Below, in pieces: positions 22,131 to 33,979 of a stretch of 64,000 bases of DNA. The notes under the pieces are model-generated. The model had not been told where the DNA came from and did not search any database. It saw only the letters and a program-made list of their open reading frames with translations. Numbering within the stretch: the stretch's first letter is position 1; every line of letters starts with the position of its first letter. The stretch is from Talpa occidentalis (lineage: Eukaryota > Chordata > Mammalia > Eulipotyphla > Talpidae): NCBI RefSeq assembly GCF_014898055.3, contig NW_023603184.1:106196615-106260614 (forward strand), written 5' to 3'. The translations under genes and the position numbers were made by a program.

Positions 22131-23014
22131 TGCAGATACATGGCCATTTTAAAGGACGCTTTCTTTGTGATGAAGTTACATGCTGCCCCCGGAGCCAGTT
22201 GAAAAAGAAATCTGCTGGTATCCCATTATTTTGTTTGTAGTTTTATCCACCAAATGTGGATTTTAAAAACTGAAGGTATGTCTTCAAAGTTCAGAAAAAA
22301 ACATGTAATTAAACAAATTGATTGGAAAAATATTCACCTTGATCCTATCTACCAGATAAGCTACTGGAAGTGAAAAGTTTGCCGCAGGGTGAATTAGGCA
22401 AAAATCAGTTAGAAAGACATAGTAGAGGTGGATTTTACCTCATTTAAATTAATACAGAAAAGTGGAGGTCAAAGGAACAGCTGGGACTGTGTCTGCATCT
22501 AGGCTAGAAGTTATCAGGGTTCTGTTACTCTTAAAACCATAGTCAAGAATAATCACTAAAGCTGAAAATTATATGAAAATCATATGAACAATTACAGTCT
22601 AGCCCTCTGCTTAAGAACTGCTAGTCAAGGAATAAAAAACTAGTAACTCAAATTAAAATCACTTAAATCATGTAAATATCTCCTTTTGATAGACAATATT
22701 TTCTCAAACATAAAATTTCAAGGAATTTATCATTTATAAAGGAATTGATGTAATTATTACCATGTAAAAGTAATTGAATGTCAGAAAATTTTTATTAATT
22801 CATTGGGTACTAATAATATGCAAGGATATTGCATAGAATACATTAGATATTTTCCGCCTGTTGAGTGTTCAATCATAATTCAACATATAGACACAACTCA
22901 GCCCTCTTAGGCTGAGATAAATCTGTCACCAGTAAACATATTAGTGATCATCTTAAAAAAAAAATAAAAACCACTATTGAAACTTTCACAGTGTAGCCTT
23001 CAACTCCCAGACCT
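22131..23014. other. unassigned AT-rich sequence
   Basis: No gene or named repeat. Confidence 0.3.
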
Positions 23015-23115
23015 GTTAAGTGAGATTACTTGCTTTTATAGAACATTGTAAAGATTAAAGGAGAAAATGGAGCTTCACTAAGTGTCTGGTAAATGCTCAA
23101 AACATGAGCTTTTAC
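23015..23115 (+). repeat. MIR SINE 3' part
   Basis: The phrases 'cattgtaaagattaaaggag' and 'tgtctggtaaatgctcaaaa' follow the 3' half of MIR. Confidence 0.55.
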
Positions 23116-23799
23116 TCCTTAACTTTCAAGGAACTTGCCTTATAGATAGACCTCAATCTCATACATTATTTCAAGTCACAGAAAGTGGGTTTTACCCCTC
23201 AGTTTCATCTGGCTGCATATTTCATCTGAAGTTTCACTGGTGTAATGAAATCATCTAGATTTCTTGTTCTAGATCCATTCTATAAATGGGAAAGTGTAAA
23301 ACAGTGTAAACTTTCCTTGAATAGGGTTTAAGTTGAACTCTCTCATATTATCATATAATATATGGCCTATGGGGGGGGAGTGGGGCTAACATGCATTATC
23401 CTCATAGGTGATATTAAGCTCCATTTTGCACTTGGGATATAGGATCTTTGGATGTGAAAGCCACAGTTTAAAAAGCAAAAAAAATGTGAACTAACAGTTG
23501 CTGAATCCTGTTGTTAATACCATGGAAAAATAATCAAGTTGATTTCATTAAATCCTTATTTTTCCCATCAAGGGCCATCTTGTCACTTTTATAGGGACAG
23601 GAATTTAATGTTTTTAATGAATATGACTTCTTAGAGGCAGGTTTCTGGATAAACTGATTCCTATAGCACGGTCTGTTTTCCTAACAGTTATCTAGATGGG
23701 ATCAGTGTTGTTACTTCAAGAGTTATACAATGGAATGGGGGGGGGGGAATTATAGGTAATCCCTTCTTCTGAACTACCTTGAAATAAAAATTAAACGGG
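23116..23799. other. unassigned sequence with G-runs
   Basis: No gene. Two G-runs occur: eight or more G at about 23370 and ten G at about 23738-23748. Neither makes a four-tract quadruplex motif. Confidence 0.35.
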
Positions 23800-24070
23800 C
23801 CTTGAGCGTTTGTGAATTGCAGTGTTTCATTGGGGCCATGGAACACTAAGTGAGGCTCGGAAACAGGGTGTTAATTCAGTCCTAATCATTTAATTCCACT
23901 CTGTTATGTGCCGTATTTATTGCCCTCCTGGATCTGTTTTCTATGGCCTGATAAAGAGACAGTGATTCTATGAAGCTCAGTCAGGGACCATTTTATTTAT
24001 ATCGTTCGTTAGTCCAATAAAAGCACTGGCTTCAGATTCCTGCTGTTATTTTCTGTTTTGTGGCCCTGTC
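23800..24070. promoter_or_regulatory. candidate conserved non-coding element
   Basis: Non-repetitive. It holds 'gtcctaatcatttaattcca', 'gtgccgtatttattgccc', 'gcctgataaagagacagtg' (GATA-like) and 'atcgttcgttagtccaataa' with CpGs and a CCAAT box. No open frame is maintained. Confidence 0.35.
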
Positions 24071-24419
24071 ATTAAGTATAAAAATGCTGATGGAGTTTTC
24101 CTCTCCTGGAGTTGCTTTACAGATGAATGGGAATCTGTAAGGAGAGGGATGGATGGCAGGGACTAGATTGGCTGTAGGAAAGTCAAGTTTAATATAACCA
24201 GATGCAAATAGAGGGCCAACTCAGGTTTTAGCAATAAATATGAACTTGCCTTTGTTAAGTGGTCTTAGTGTTGTGAAAACTTGCTTGACATTTTTTAGGA
24301 TGAGCTTAGACGTCAAACTCTCGTTCTGTTTGTGAACCAAACAAGTTTAATTTTTCCTCCTCAAGCAAAACTTTATTGCAACTCTCTCTAAATTAAAAAT
24401 ATTTCTAATGCCAAGCAAA

Positions 24420-24810
24420 AGGAAATGGAATGCAGCGCTAAGGTTGTTTATGTATGTCAAGGGAAGGAAAAATGAGAAAAAACAAAACATACAAGAGTAT
24501 CATACTTCTTTTTAAAAAAAGTTTCAACTGTATCCTTTCATTGACTTAATTGTGTTCCTAACAGTAGTAAAGTATTATGAAGAGGTCCAGAATGGAAATG
24601 ATGGTGGGAAGCAGCTTTATAGAGGTCACTACAATTAATGATATGACAATCAAGATAATACAGGTGCATTAACATAACATACTGTGTAATTGCCAGTGTT
24701 TCCAATGGAATTGATGTGTAGTTATCCATGTAATAACAGGCATTACTTCATAGTGGCTATGCAATTATTGCCCATGTCATTGGTGTGTAGTACATAAATG
24801 AAGCAAATTA
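24420..24810. promoter_or_regulatory. candidate conserved non-coding element, homeodomain-rich
   Basis: A dense set of TAAT/ATTA cores: 'actacaattaatgatatgac', 'ggtgcattaacataacatac', 'gtgtaattgccag' and 'gctatgcaattattgccc'. The phrase 'attgatgtgtag' recurs as 'attggtgtgtag' about 70 bases on. No repeat signature is present. Confidence 0.35.
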
Positions 24811-25281
24811 TTGTTGTTTCAACTCTCAAAGATGAGGGCATTTTGAGCACTGATGGGCCCCTTTCTCAGAGAGATCATCTTTTTAAGTTTTCCTAAAGCA
24901 TGAACAGTTAGCAAGTGAATGTGAAAAGCATTAACAGTCACTGGCTTCCATACCAATGCAGGTGTTTAGATGTTTGGAACAATTAGCCATACTGAGGAAA
25001 GTTGTATTTGAGGAGTTTGGTTGAAACCACATGAACAAACTTATGTGGAAGTATAAACATCAGCAATTGAAAGTTATCACATTCTCATTGAAAGATAATA
25101 AATGAAGATTCATTCATATTGCCAACAAAGATTTGCTGGCCGCTTTCTATGGGCAAGAAGCTAATGATTTAGGTCTCGCCTCCAGAGTGACTCAGACACA
25201 CCACAGCAACAACTCTCACTGCCATTTTATTTTTATTTCACATGGGTAATAAAGATTTCCTCTAAGCCACAGAAGGTCTCA

Positions 25282-25352
25282 GCATGTGCGCGCGCGCACA
25301 CACACACACACACATGCACGCGTGCGCACGCACACACACACACACACACACA
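25282..25352. repeat. 71-bp alternating purine-pyrimidine tract (Z-DNA-prone)
   Basis: Every step from 25282 to 25352 alternates purine and pyrimidine. The tract combines 'gtgcgcgcgcgcacac', CA arrays, 'atgcacgcgtgcgcacgc' and a second CA array. CG and CA/TG alternation is the classic requirement for left-handed Z-DNA. It is also the densest CpG stretch in the window. Confidence 0.95.
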
Positions 25353-25639
25353 GCAGGACCTGAATTTATAAACTGAGGGCCCACAGAGCCTGGCTGCAGG
25401 GACCTGAGGGCATCATCGTGCCCCAGCCTCGGCCACCACCAAGTGTGAATGGGGCATCAGAGGGCACGGGACAGCAGTCCGCCTGGGAAATGGAGCCAGA
25501 ACTATGCCCTACCAACACAAAGGAGTCCTTGTGGGAAATAACTGCCCAGGATTTTAGCCCTAGGCTAAGATCAACTCTCTCAAATGTATTATTTGGCGAC
25601 AAAAAATAAAGGAATTATGCAAAATTCTTTTAAATTATG

Positions 25640-27130
25640 AATCCTATTGCAACAAGGCCATGGGGAGGCTAGAGCCTCCAAATGGCCCATAGAGGACAGA
25701 TCATAGTGGGTTCTTCACCCCTGTGCACAATTGCAAGACCACGCAGGCTCTTGGGCAACAACAATGGGGTTTATTCAAAAAAGCAGGGAAAACAGAGTCT
25801 CTAAGACAACAGGTGGCCAGCTATCTCACCCCAGATAGTATCCACAGTGTCCAAACAGCTACTCATCCAAGATGGTGATGCTGCCAGACCATTAACAGCT
25901 CTCATAGGTGACCCACACAGTATGCCATTGTTCTGCAACCATCCAGGCCCAGTAGGTTCATCAGCGGCTCAGGCAGCTTGAGAGAGAAGGTTGGAGCCCT
26001 TGGCATCATCCCCACAGGTTAGAAAAACAAGCCAGCAGGGAGACAGCAACTTGGGCCCCCTGTGAATCCCTATATGCTCTTTCTTAGCCATTCCCTGACA
26101 CTCTCCATTGCTGTCCACTGTACTCAGCTTCACAGTCCTCTGCCCCCTCCTGTCCTCTGCTGCCAAGCTCTGTTCTCTGCCACTGCAACTCTATGATACT
26201 TCCCTTATAGGCTCAGTCTCTTGGCTCGGGTGTGCCCACCTACACACGCCCACACCACACTCCAGGTGCTGCCATCAAGCACTCATCTAAGACTACAGAT
26301 GTCAATCATTGATGCTAATGGTAGGAAGGAGGAAAAATCCTGATCACTTCGTTTATGCTACACCCATCAACAGTGCTGGAGAGCAGGGCCTGTAGTCCCA
26401 GTCAGTACACTCACTAATGTGATAGCTGTTTGTGAGCATCTTGCACACACCACCAACAAACAGCCCTTTGAGACACCAGCTCTAAGTCCTGGTGGTTTTT
26501 TTGAGTGATGTGAGAAGCAGGCTAGAGGTAGACAGCAGCCCCAGCCTCTGCAAAGCTCTTTGGCTTCTCTGTGAAGCTTTTCAGCTTCTCTTCTCCCTTC
26601 AGAAGTCAGCTGCTGGACACTTCTGACAGCATCTAGTCTGATCGAGCAACTGTACAGTCCAGGTGTGTCCCAAGGGAGTCCTGTCAGAGCAAGTCCTGGA
26701 GAGTGCACGAGTCCAGAAGCCCAGGCCTCAGAGAGTGCCAGAGTCTGAGTCTGAGAGTGTCCAGTTCCAAGCCAGCTTCTCTCCTGCCTTATCTCCACTT
26801 TCTGGGCCCCTCATCTACCAGTCTGATTGGACCATTTACCAGCCAGCTCATAGCTGCACCTGATGGGTCCGTTCCACGCTCCAGGCACCAAATCCATAGG
26901 CCTGTCTATTGCCTGCACCTGGAGGGAGCCACAGCCTTGGAGCTGGTCCCTTGGGGCCCCAAGGGTTGCATGCCCTGGGGTGGTGTGGTAGGGGAACCAC
27001 TTTTGTCCACCATCACTGTTGGCCTCTGCCAGCAGCCTGAGCCCCAATGGGGCCACTGAGGTGGGTAATAAAATGCCCGCTACTGACGGTGGCTTGCATT
27101 GCCTGCAAGCTGTGCTCTGGAGCGTAGCTC
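25640..27130 (-). mobile_element. probable endogenous retrovirus LTR
   Basis: On the minus strand the order fits an LTR. There is a GC-richer U3-like part (27.1-26.3 kb), a TATA-like 'cctataagg' at 26205-26213, an R-like part, an AATAAA signal (seen as tttattc at 25770-25776) about 435 bases on, and a U5-like 'cctgcgtggtcttgcaattg'. No gag, pol or env sequence is attached, so it is a solo LTR or a fragment. I could not fix TG...CA ends or target duplications, so the boundaries are approximate. The overlapping frames (up to 143 codons) are not genes. Confidence 0.5.
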
Positions 27131-27340
27131 TGGAGCCCTGAGGGGAGCAGTCTCTGGTTTCACTATCACGTAGTTGTTAGCATCTCTTAATAAAATTATG
27201 ACAATCAAATCCAACTGGCAAAATCCTTAGATTAATAGATAATAATTGGTCTGTTGTTTTGGCCTTTTGTAAAAAGACAGGTGGCTGTAGTGTTTAGATA
27301 TGTGTTTGCACAAGAAGTGTTGGATTTTTTCAATAAACTT
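27131..27340. other. unassigned sequence ending AATAAA
   Basis: It ends with 'caataaactt' just before an A-run, so it may be the 3' end of a retrocopy. The source was not recognised. Confidence 0.3.
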
Positions 27341-27356
27341 AAAAAAAAAAAAAAAA
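27341..27356 (+). repeat. poly(A) tract after an AATAAA
   Basis: 16 A follow AATAAA after only three bases, closer than normal for cleavage and polyadenylation. It may be a retrocopy tail or a simple tract. Confidence 0.7.
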
Positions 27357-27769
27357 CCTAATGATTCCAGAAATCCCACCAGTAGTACTGAGGTGGCAGA
27401 GATTTCCACTAAAAAAGCCATCTAAAGTGAATAATTACCCTAAAACAGAGAGCTATACCCTTGAATTGTGGCTCATCTTTACTAGAGTATTTGCTAAGTT
27501 GTCATCTTCACTGGACACAGAGCTCTTCCCACTGGAGAGGGAAGGCAGGAGGGCCTGCTATGTACCAAGCCATCTGATAAACAGTAACAACACTAAGAAC
27601 TTGAGAACTTAGACATCACTCTCTTATCCATGGTAACATTTGATGTTCAAAACAAAAGTGTTGGTAATCAGTGGCTGGCCCGATGTCAACTGCTGAGAAG
27701 ATGGTAGAAGTAGGTCTTCTCATCACTAGTCCAGTATAAGCCCACTCACTGAGAGAAGCTATGTAAAAT
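27357..27769. other. unassigned sequence
   Basis: No gene or named repeat. Confidence 0.3.
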
Positions 27770-27780
27770 AATGACAAATG

Positions 27781-28049
27781 GGGCCTCCCTGGTGATGCAA
27801 GGGATTAAGATGCAACCTATGAAACTCGCCACAGCCACTGCAGCACCAGTTCAATCCCCAGCCAGGGAGCAACCCACATGGTGCAGCAGACCTCTCCTGA
27901 CTCACCCGCTGCTCCCCTCAGCAGTGTATTTCAGTAGATCCGACTGTTCTGTTCCCACTCTGTCTCCGGTGAATCCTCTCACTCCCCCCCCCCACAACTC
28001 TGGCCTGTACCCCAGAGTTTGTATGCATAAATAAATCTTAAAAAAAAAG
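27781..28049 (+). mobile_element. tRNA-derived SINE, older type
   Basis: It starts 'gggcctccctggtgatgcaa' and shares the 'gggattaagatgcaacctat' head and the 'aactctggcctgtacccc' end with the copy in the LTR at 1.7 kb, so these two form one subfamily. Target duplications AATGACAAATG lie at 27770-27780 and 28050-28060. A run of nine C precedes the 3' end. Confidence 0.93.
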
Positions 28050-28060
28050 AATGACAAATG

Positions 28061-29194
28061 GCCCCTTCACGTCCCTGTCAGTTCTAACTTCCCATGATAG
28101 TGTGGTAAGTGCCAGTGTATGGGTTTTAAAGAAGAAAGGAAAATCTCAGGGAAGATATGGCATGTGTGGAAGAGGGTTTGGAGGGAACCATAGAGACATT
28201 AGAGGCAGATGGAAAGAGGAGGGGCAAGTATGGAGGGTGCAGGGTGCAGCAGCCTGGGGACCCGAGGGAGTGCCAGACACAGTGTCTGCATAAGGCAACA
28301 ATGGAAAATATGTACTGAATGGTAAACAGTGCCCAGATGGTGGAGGCCTTGAATGTGAGCCCAAGAGTTTGTTTAGAAAAAGTGAACACTGAAAGTTTTG
28401 AATAGGACAGTGATGCCATAAAAATGGCTTTTTATGAGGATTAGTCTAGTCATGTGCAGGAAAAAGTAGCTATTGTTGATTAAGACAAAATTATGAGACC
28501 ACAGCAATTGTCCAACCAATAGGAAGAAGTAAAGGCTGTTCAAGAAAGTATACAGCCACAAGGATTTAATCATTCTCTGGGGAATTAGAAAAACTATTTT
28601 CAAAGATCTGAAGTATTTAAACAAATCAGTCACAGCTGCTCCGCCTTCTTAAGAAATAGCTCTAAATTAAGCTTGGCCTTCAGCAGACATGAAAAGCAAA
28701 ATCAAGCCATCTAAAATCTGGGGCAACGCCCTGAACTTAATAAGTGTTCAGTAAATACTCAGAATTTTGTTGAAAATATTATCCACTTCAATCAAGCAAA
28801 TATCATATTCTGCTAAATTTCCAGCTTTTTATAGATATCAATAAACTTTGTTAATGATTTACAAAATTGCTTTAACTCTTCTGTGTATTTTAAATGTAGA
28901 GATGCAGAGTAAATGAATGTTAAATCTAGAAGTGAATAGAAAATTTTTCTCTTTGTTTTCTAGATAACAACTGATAGGATAGTAGTAAGGGAAAATGAAT
29001 AAATTTAGTGTTTTTATTTGAGTTTAGAATTTTTATTATAGGGAATTCCATAAAACTTTGGTATTTTCTAAGGGTGATAATTTCAACTAATTGAACCACA
29101 TGAACTTAAAATAATTTCTATTATCCCCAGAGAAAGTCGGGCTAAATTATGCACTAAGGATAAATGAGTTTTTAGAGCTACCTGATTCTTTAGA
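28061..29194. other. unassigned sequence
   Basis: No gene or confident repeat. Opposing 72-97 codon frames at 28.1-28.4 kb have no domain. A MIR-like ending ('taagtgttcagtaaatactc') is at about 28740-28760. Confidence 0.3.
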
Positions 29195-29290
29195 ATACAT
29201 GCACTGGTGGATGAACTTGAACTCATTCCTTAATAGCTCTTGGCCTCATTGTTCTCATCCAGGCAATGGGCATGATAAATGTAGTGCCTC
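29195..29290 (+). repeat. MIR SINE core relic
   Basis: The order 'gaacttgaactcattcctta', 'ggcctcattgttctcatcc' and 'aggcaatgggcatgataaat' fits the MIR central region. Confidence 0.5.
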
Positions 29291-30089
29291 CCCCCACTAG
29301 TGTTTGTTACACTAAACAAATGGAAGGCACTATTGTGATTTCTTCCCTAATTCTGTGCACCCAATAGTGCCCAGTGTCATGGTGTCTTCTGAGCAAAACC
29401 TTCATTCTCCCCTATTAGGGGGTCTGTCTTGAGTTCCATCTCATCTTACTCAGAGCCCTAATTTGGGCTACCCAGAAAACCTGTGGCAGGTCAAGATGTT
29501 AATGAATATTAATATATTTACTTACCAACTTTTCCAGACAGCTTGCTTATATTTTAACAGAACTTTAAATCCTTAAACCAAATAGCGAAAATGGTATTAA
29601 TTTTAGATCCCTCAACTGGCTACAAAAGAAGAATCTGGAGAGGAGAGATGGAAATCACCCCTACACATACAGCAGACCCTGGGGAGAGACTGATCTCCTG
29701 GCTGTCCCAGAGAGTCTTTATAATCAACACTCTGTGTGACTGTTCCAGCCATAAACCAATTATAGGTCAGTCCTATATACCAGGAGCACTTTTTTTGGTT
29801 AATGAAACATGGTTCTGTCCCTGCCACATTCAGCAAATAACATAAAAGATACTAACTGGGCTTAGGATCTCTGCTTCCTATAGACTTTATAGCAAAGATC
29901 TGCATCCTGGGGTCTCTGGTTTCAGTTACAATAAGGACCCACTAGGTTCTCCTCGTGTGTTTACAAACAAGGGCATTTCATCCACAGCTGTGCTCCTGTT
30001 GCTGTGAAGAGGCTGCCCGCATCCCCACGGACGGGCTCTTTCCTCTCAAACCAATTGTGGCACTTGCTTCCCCTAGCCCTGGCAGCTAC
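29291..30089. other. unassigned sequence
   Basis: No gene. Frames of 72-84 codons on both strands have no domain. Confidence 0.3.
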
Positions 30090-30320
30090 CTACAGCTGTG
30101 CTCACTGAAGTGCGACTGTAATTTGCTACAGCATGCCAGAGTATTAATAGACAATTATTTATTGCAAATCTGAACCATTTATACTGTTTACTGGCTGACA
30201 CAATGTAAAATTTTGATCCAAATGTTAATGTGTCCATGACATTGCATAATTCTGTTCCATGCCATGGTTTTTCTCTTCTAAATGAATCGAATTTGCAGTA
30301 CAAGGAAATGGCATTTTTAA
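30090..30320. promoter_or_regulatory. candidate conserved non-coding element
   Basis: Non-repetitive: 'gaagtgcgactgtaatttgc', 'gagtattaatagacaattat', 'aatgtgtccatgacattgca' and 'aaatgaatcgaatttgcag', with TAAT cores and isolated retained CpGs. No frame is maintained. Confidence 0.33.
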
Positions 30321-31149
30321 TGGATGAATGATTTACAATCTCAAACTTATAAGGCTATTATTTGTATAACTAAGGGAGAATTGACTAATTGCAATAACAG
30401 CAAATTAGACAAATTTAGGATTGTACTGGGAATAAATTCATAGGGAGAAAATGAAAATAACTCACAAAGTTCTTAAAGGGTAACTGAATAAATCTTACTT
30501 TAGCTTTACAGGGCAATTGTATTTTGGGGGGAGATCAGGTATCTTTGAGGCCAAACAGACTTATAAATATTCAATTGAGTAGAACATAGATAAAAATTAC
30601 CTCTTCATAAAGAACCATATGTGGAGGAGAGAGCACTTTCAATTCTCCAAATGTTTACTGAAATTGCCTACACAAATGTTTTCAGCAGTTGGGTGAAAAC
30701 AAAGATCTTTATAGCTATGTGGTATTTGTGAAAAAGACACCAATTTTAGCACATTTACCTTCTATTTGTTGAGCATGCAACCCAATGCCAAGGAAGAGTG
30801 ATTTCCTAATGGAGATCTTCATGATTTCTCAAAATAAAAAATGTACATCAGCAAAAATAATATTTCTTTCTGAGGCATTCCTTAGGTTGTTTATATTGAT
30901 TCCTGCTATTCTGTTACCTCTGCCCACAGAGATTGTTAAGATAAAAGGTGCCTCAACACAGCTCTAATTAAATCTCTGAGAACTACATTGGGATGTCTAA
31001 GCACAAGGACATTCAAAGTGAAGTTTCCTTCAGTGTTTTAATACAGGTGGCTCCCACAAATTAATGATCAGAGAAAATGGATTTTGTGGATACTCTAGGA
31101 ATAATAAAATATTTATGTTACTCCAAATCATATACAAAAATGACTCTCT
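30321..31149. other. unassigned AT-rich sequence
   Basis: No gene or named repeat. Confidence 0.3.
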
Positions 31150-31770
31150 TCTCCATAAGGCAAGGCCCTCCCTCTCCCTGACTTTAGCAAACACTTTAGT
31201 TTTCTCACCTGCTCCAGATCACCAGTCTTCCGTCTGCTCTCCACAATTTAGTTGATCATCTTTCTAAATTGTATGCTTGTCTTGCTTTCTTGCCAAGCAC
31301 TGTCCCCAGACCAGCCCAGATCAAGCACAAGCACTTGATTGGTGCACTGGGCTCTTGTCAGCCTCTCCACCACCTCTTCTGCTGAACCACACCTTCCCTC
31401 CCACAGCAGCCCCCTCACCCCACAGGTGAACAACAAGCTCCAGGTGACTTGTAATCCTTAGAGCTGGTCTTGTGCTGGTCTCTAATTTGAAGGCCTGTTC
31501 GTATCCCCCTTCCCTCTGTTTGTAATGCCCTCCTGCTCTTGCTCTGTCTGCTCTGCGCTTATTGATGCCCCAGGAGTGGGTTCAAAGGAAATCTCTGGGA
31601 AGACTGTTGCTCCCTGGCTGGTCACTGCCCTGTGCTCCTGAATGCTGCACTTGCACACCTACTTGGGAGCCATGGTTCTTTAACCACCTTCCCCACTGGG
31701 TTGGAACCACCCGGAGGGCACAACTTGTGTTCTTCACTGGACTTGGCTACAGAGGAAGCACTGGGTAGAT
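31150..31770 (+). repeat. probable L2 LINE 3' region
   Basis: Pyrimidine-rich phrases such as 'ctccctggctggtcactgcc', 'ccaccttccccactgggttg' and 'ggagggcacaacttgtgttc' run in the order of an L2 3' region, ending near 'gaagcactgggtagataaat'. Divergence is high. Confidence 0.5.
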
Positions 31771-32034
31771 AAATTAGGGATAAATGAAATACCTCCTAAA
31801 CATCAATTTAGTCTCAGACTCTGAACAAGGTCCTATGAAGAACACACAAAAAAAAAAATGATTTGCACCAGCTCTCTTCTCTCCAATGGAATAACTTATA
31901 ATTAAGTAGGGGTGATGAAAGAAACTCAAATAAGAAAGCAAAATGTGATAGGGGCCACAAGAAAGATGAGATTTGCTGCTGAGTCTGAGCACTGAGATGC
32001 AGTCTTTAAAAATCTGCTTTTGTTGTTCTCTCAC

Positions 32035-32235
32035 TCACTCTGAAATCAAGCAGATTTGGAATTAAACCACTTATTAACTCTGTGACCTTAGCAATTTACT
32101 TTACCTAAGCCTCAACTTCCTCATCCATAAAATGAAGATAGTAATATTTCCCTTACAGGGCACAGTGAAGATTAGGATTGTGCAAAGGGCCCAGTGCATA
32201 GAAGAGTCTCAGCAAATGGTGCTGGGGATATCATT
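32035..32235 (+). repeat. MIR SINE, well preserved
   Basis: The classic MIR order is complete: 'gaatt'-type head, 'aactctgtgaccttagcaat', 'cctaagcctcaacttcctca', 'ccataaaatgaagatagtaa' and 'gaagattaggattgtgcaaa'. Confidence 0.85.
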
Positions 32236-32804
32236 TCAAGGATGGGCTGCTTACTCTCTCAGGCCTGCTCCACTCTACTTTGAGTTTTATTATTCAACAT
32301 CTCACATTTCACCTGTTGGGACACTATCTCAGAATAGGAGCTGGATCTATATATGGCCAATGCCTTGTTTTCAAATTAGGGCACAACAGACCCAATATTG
32401 ATTGTACATATTTGGAAGGACCATCTTGGTACTCTTAAGCTTTAATTTGGGGCTTTTGAAATTTTAAGGACAGAAACCATACCTTACATTTGCAGATAGT
32501 TAAGGACTTTCATTGTCTTTGAATGGGAAAACTTAAAAAACATGATTTATTTGTTCATCACATTTTTATGGAGTCCTTATGCAGGTCTTCTCGTTGTGTC
32601 CATCTTTCATTTCAGGGGAAAATATCAGGGGAAAATGTAAAGCAGTAACCAACTTTAGCAGTGGTTGAAATTGGATCAAACTTTCATATTAATTGCTCTG
32701 CTTGTGTCGGATTGAAGGACCAAACTTCATTTCTGTAGCTTACATGACAAATGAAGCCAAGACTACTGTCCACCAATAGTGGTCAAGAATTTCCGTTGAA
32801 AATT
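32236..32804. other. unassigned sequence
   Basis: No gene or named repeat. Confidence 0.3.
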
Positions 32805-32990
32805 AGACTGATCCAGCTGTGTGATTTTGTACAAATTACTTAATCTTTTAAAATCTCAGATGCTTCAGCCATTTCATGGTGATTATAAAGCCTGCTTGGG
32901 AGATTGCTTTGTGAGTCGATTGAGATAATGCATATGTAACATAACACAGAAAGAACTCAATGCATGGGCATTTTTATCACTTTGTAGATC
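32805..32990 (+). repeat. MIR SINE relic
   Basis: The order 'cagctgtgtgattttgtaca', 'aattacttaatcttttaaaa', 'cattgagata'-type sequence and 'gaaagaactcaatgcatggg' matches MIR. It is more worn than its neighbour 600 bases upstream. Confidence 0.75.
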
Positions 32991-33979
32991 AGTCATAAAA
33001 TCTAAAGCATTTTAAAATACTTTAAGGGCTCCTGTTTGAGAGAGATTTTTACGTTATTCTTACTCAACTGAATGCCAGCACGTACTCATCGGACAGTGCA
33101 ATCTTGCCTTCCCCCAGAAAGCCAAAGAATGGGGCAGGTGTCAAACCCACTTTAAAAAAAGCAAGATCAATTGACCCCAAAGTCCTAACAATGCGAAAAG
33201 AAATTCTGCACTTAAAAATAATCAGCTACCATCTTCAATGTGTGTGACATGATTGAGTCTTGTTTTCTTTGCTATCTAGCAAAACTGAAATGTGGAAATC
33301 TTAAAAGTGAAAGAAATATTTTTTAGGCTCTATTTCAGAAAAATCAGGAGAGCAGTTAGGCTAAGGCCTCTGATTTTAGCAAGAGCCTCCAGTTACTTTT
33401 TGAGCATTTCTTCTAATTTATAACCATGAAGACACACTGACAGGGTTGAAAGAAAACACATCACACAAATTTCAACCTAAGTCCCTATAATGGATAACAA
33501 AGTATGCAGCAGATTACTGAGAAAGGTGATTTACACATCACTGAAGTATCTTTGGAATAACACAATTATCCAACATGAAATATTTTGTGTGAGAGGCATT
33601 AAATGGTTAATTTTATTAATTGAAAATATGCTACAGGTTTTGTAACCCCATTTGGATGCTTCACCAATTTTCATACCCAGAACAGCTAAGATTAGAAGTA
33701 GCCTGGACACTGTCTTCACTTGTAAGGGGTCACACTCTTTCTAAGTCACTCATTTGGTTAATGCTTGATTTTGATCAATGGGGTAAACTACCCCCTTTTC
33801 ATATTAATGTATTTATTTTATTTTCTTTCCCATTCAAGAAGGAAGCCATAAACAGGAATATATTAAGAGTCAGTTTTTAATTGTGTCCAATGGACGAATT
33901 CCTTGGGAGTTGCATAGGGCTGTATCATTGATATACATGAGGAGGAATTCAGATTTTATATTATTTGTTCTAAACCAGA
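32991..33979. other. unassigned sequence
   Basis: No gene seen. A few non-repetitive patches exist without clear motifs. Confidence 0.3.

Noticed and set aside
26367..27059. Frames of 143 codons (minus) and 118 codons (plus)
   Set aside because: They overlap each other on opposite strands within the GC-richer retroviral-type LTR and have no domain.
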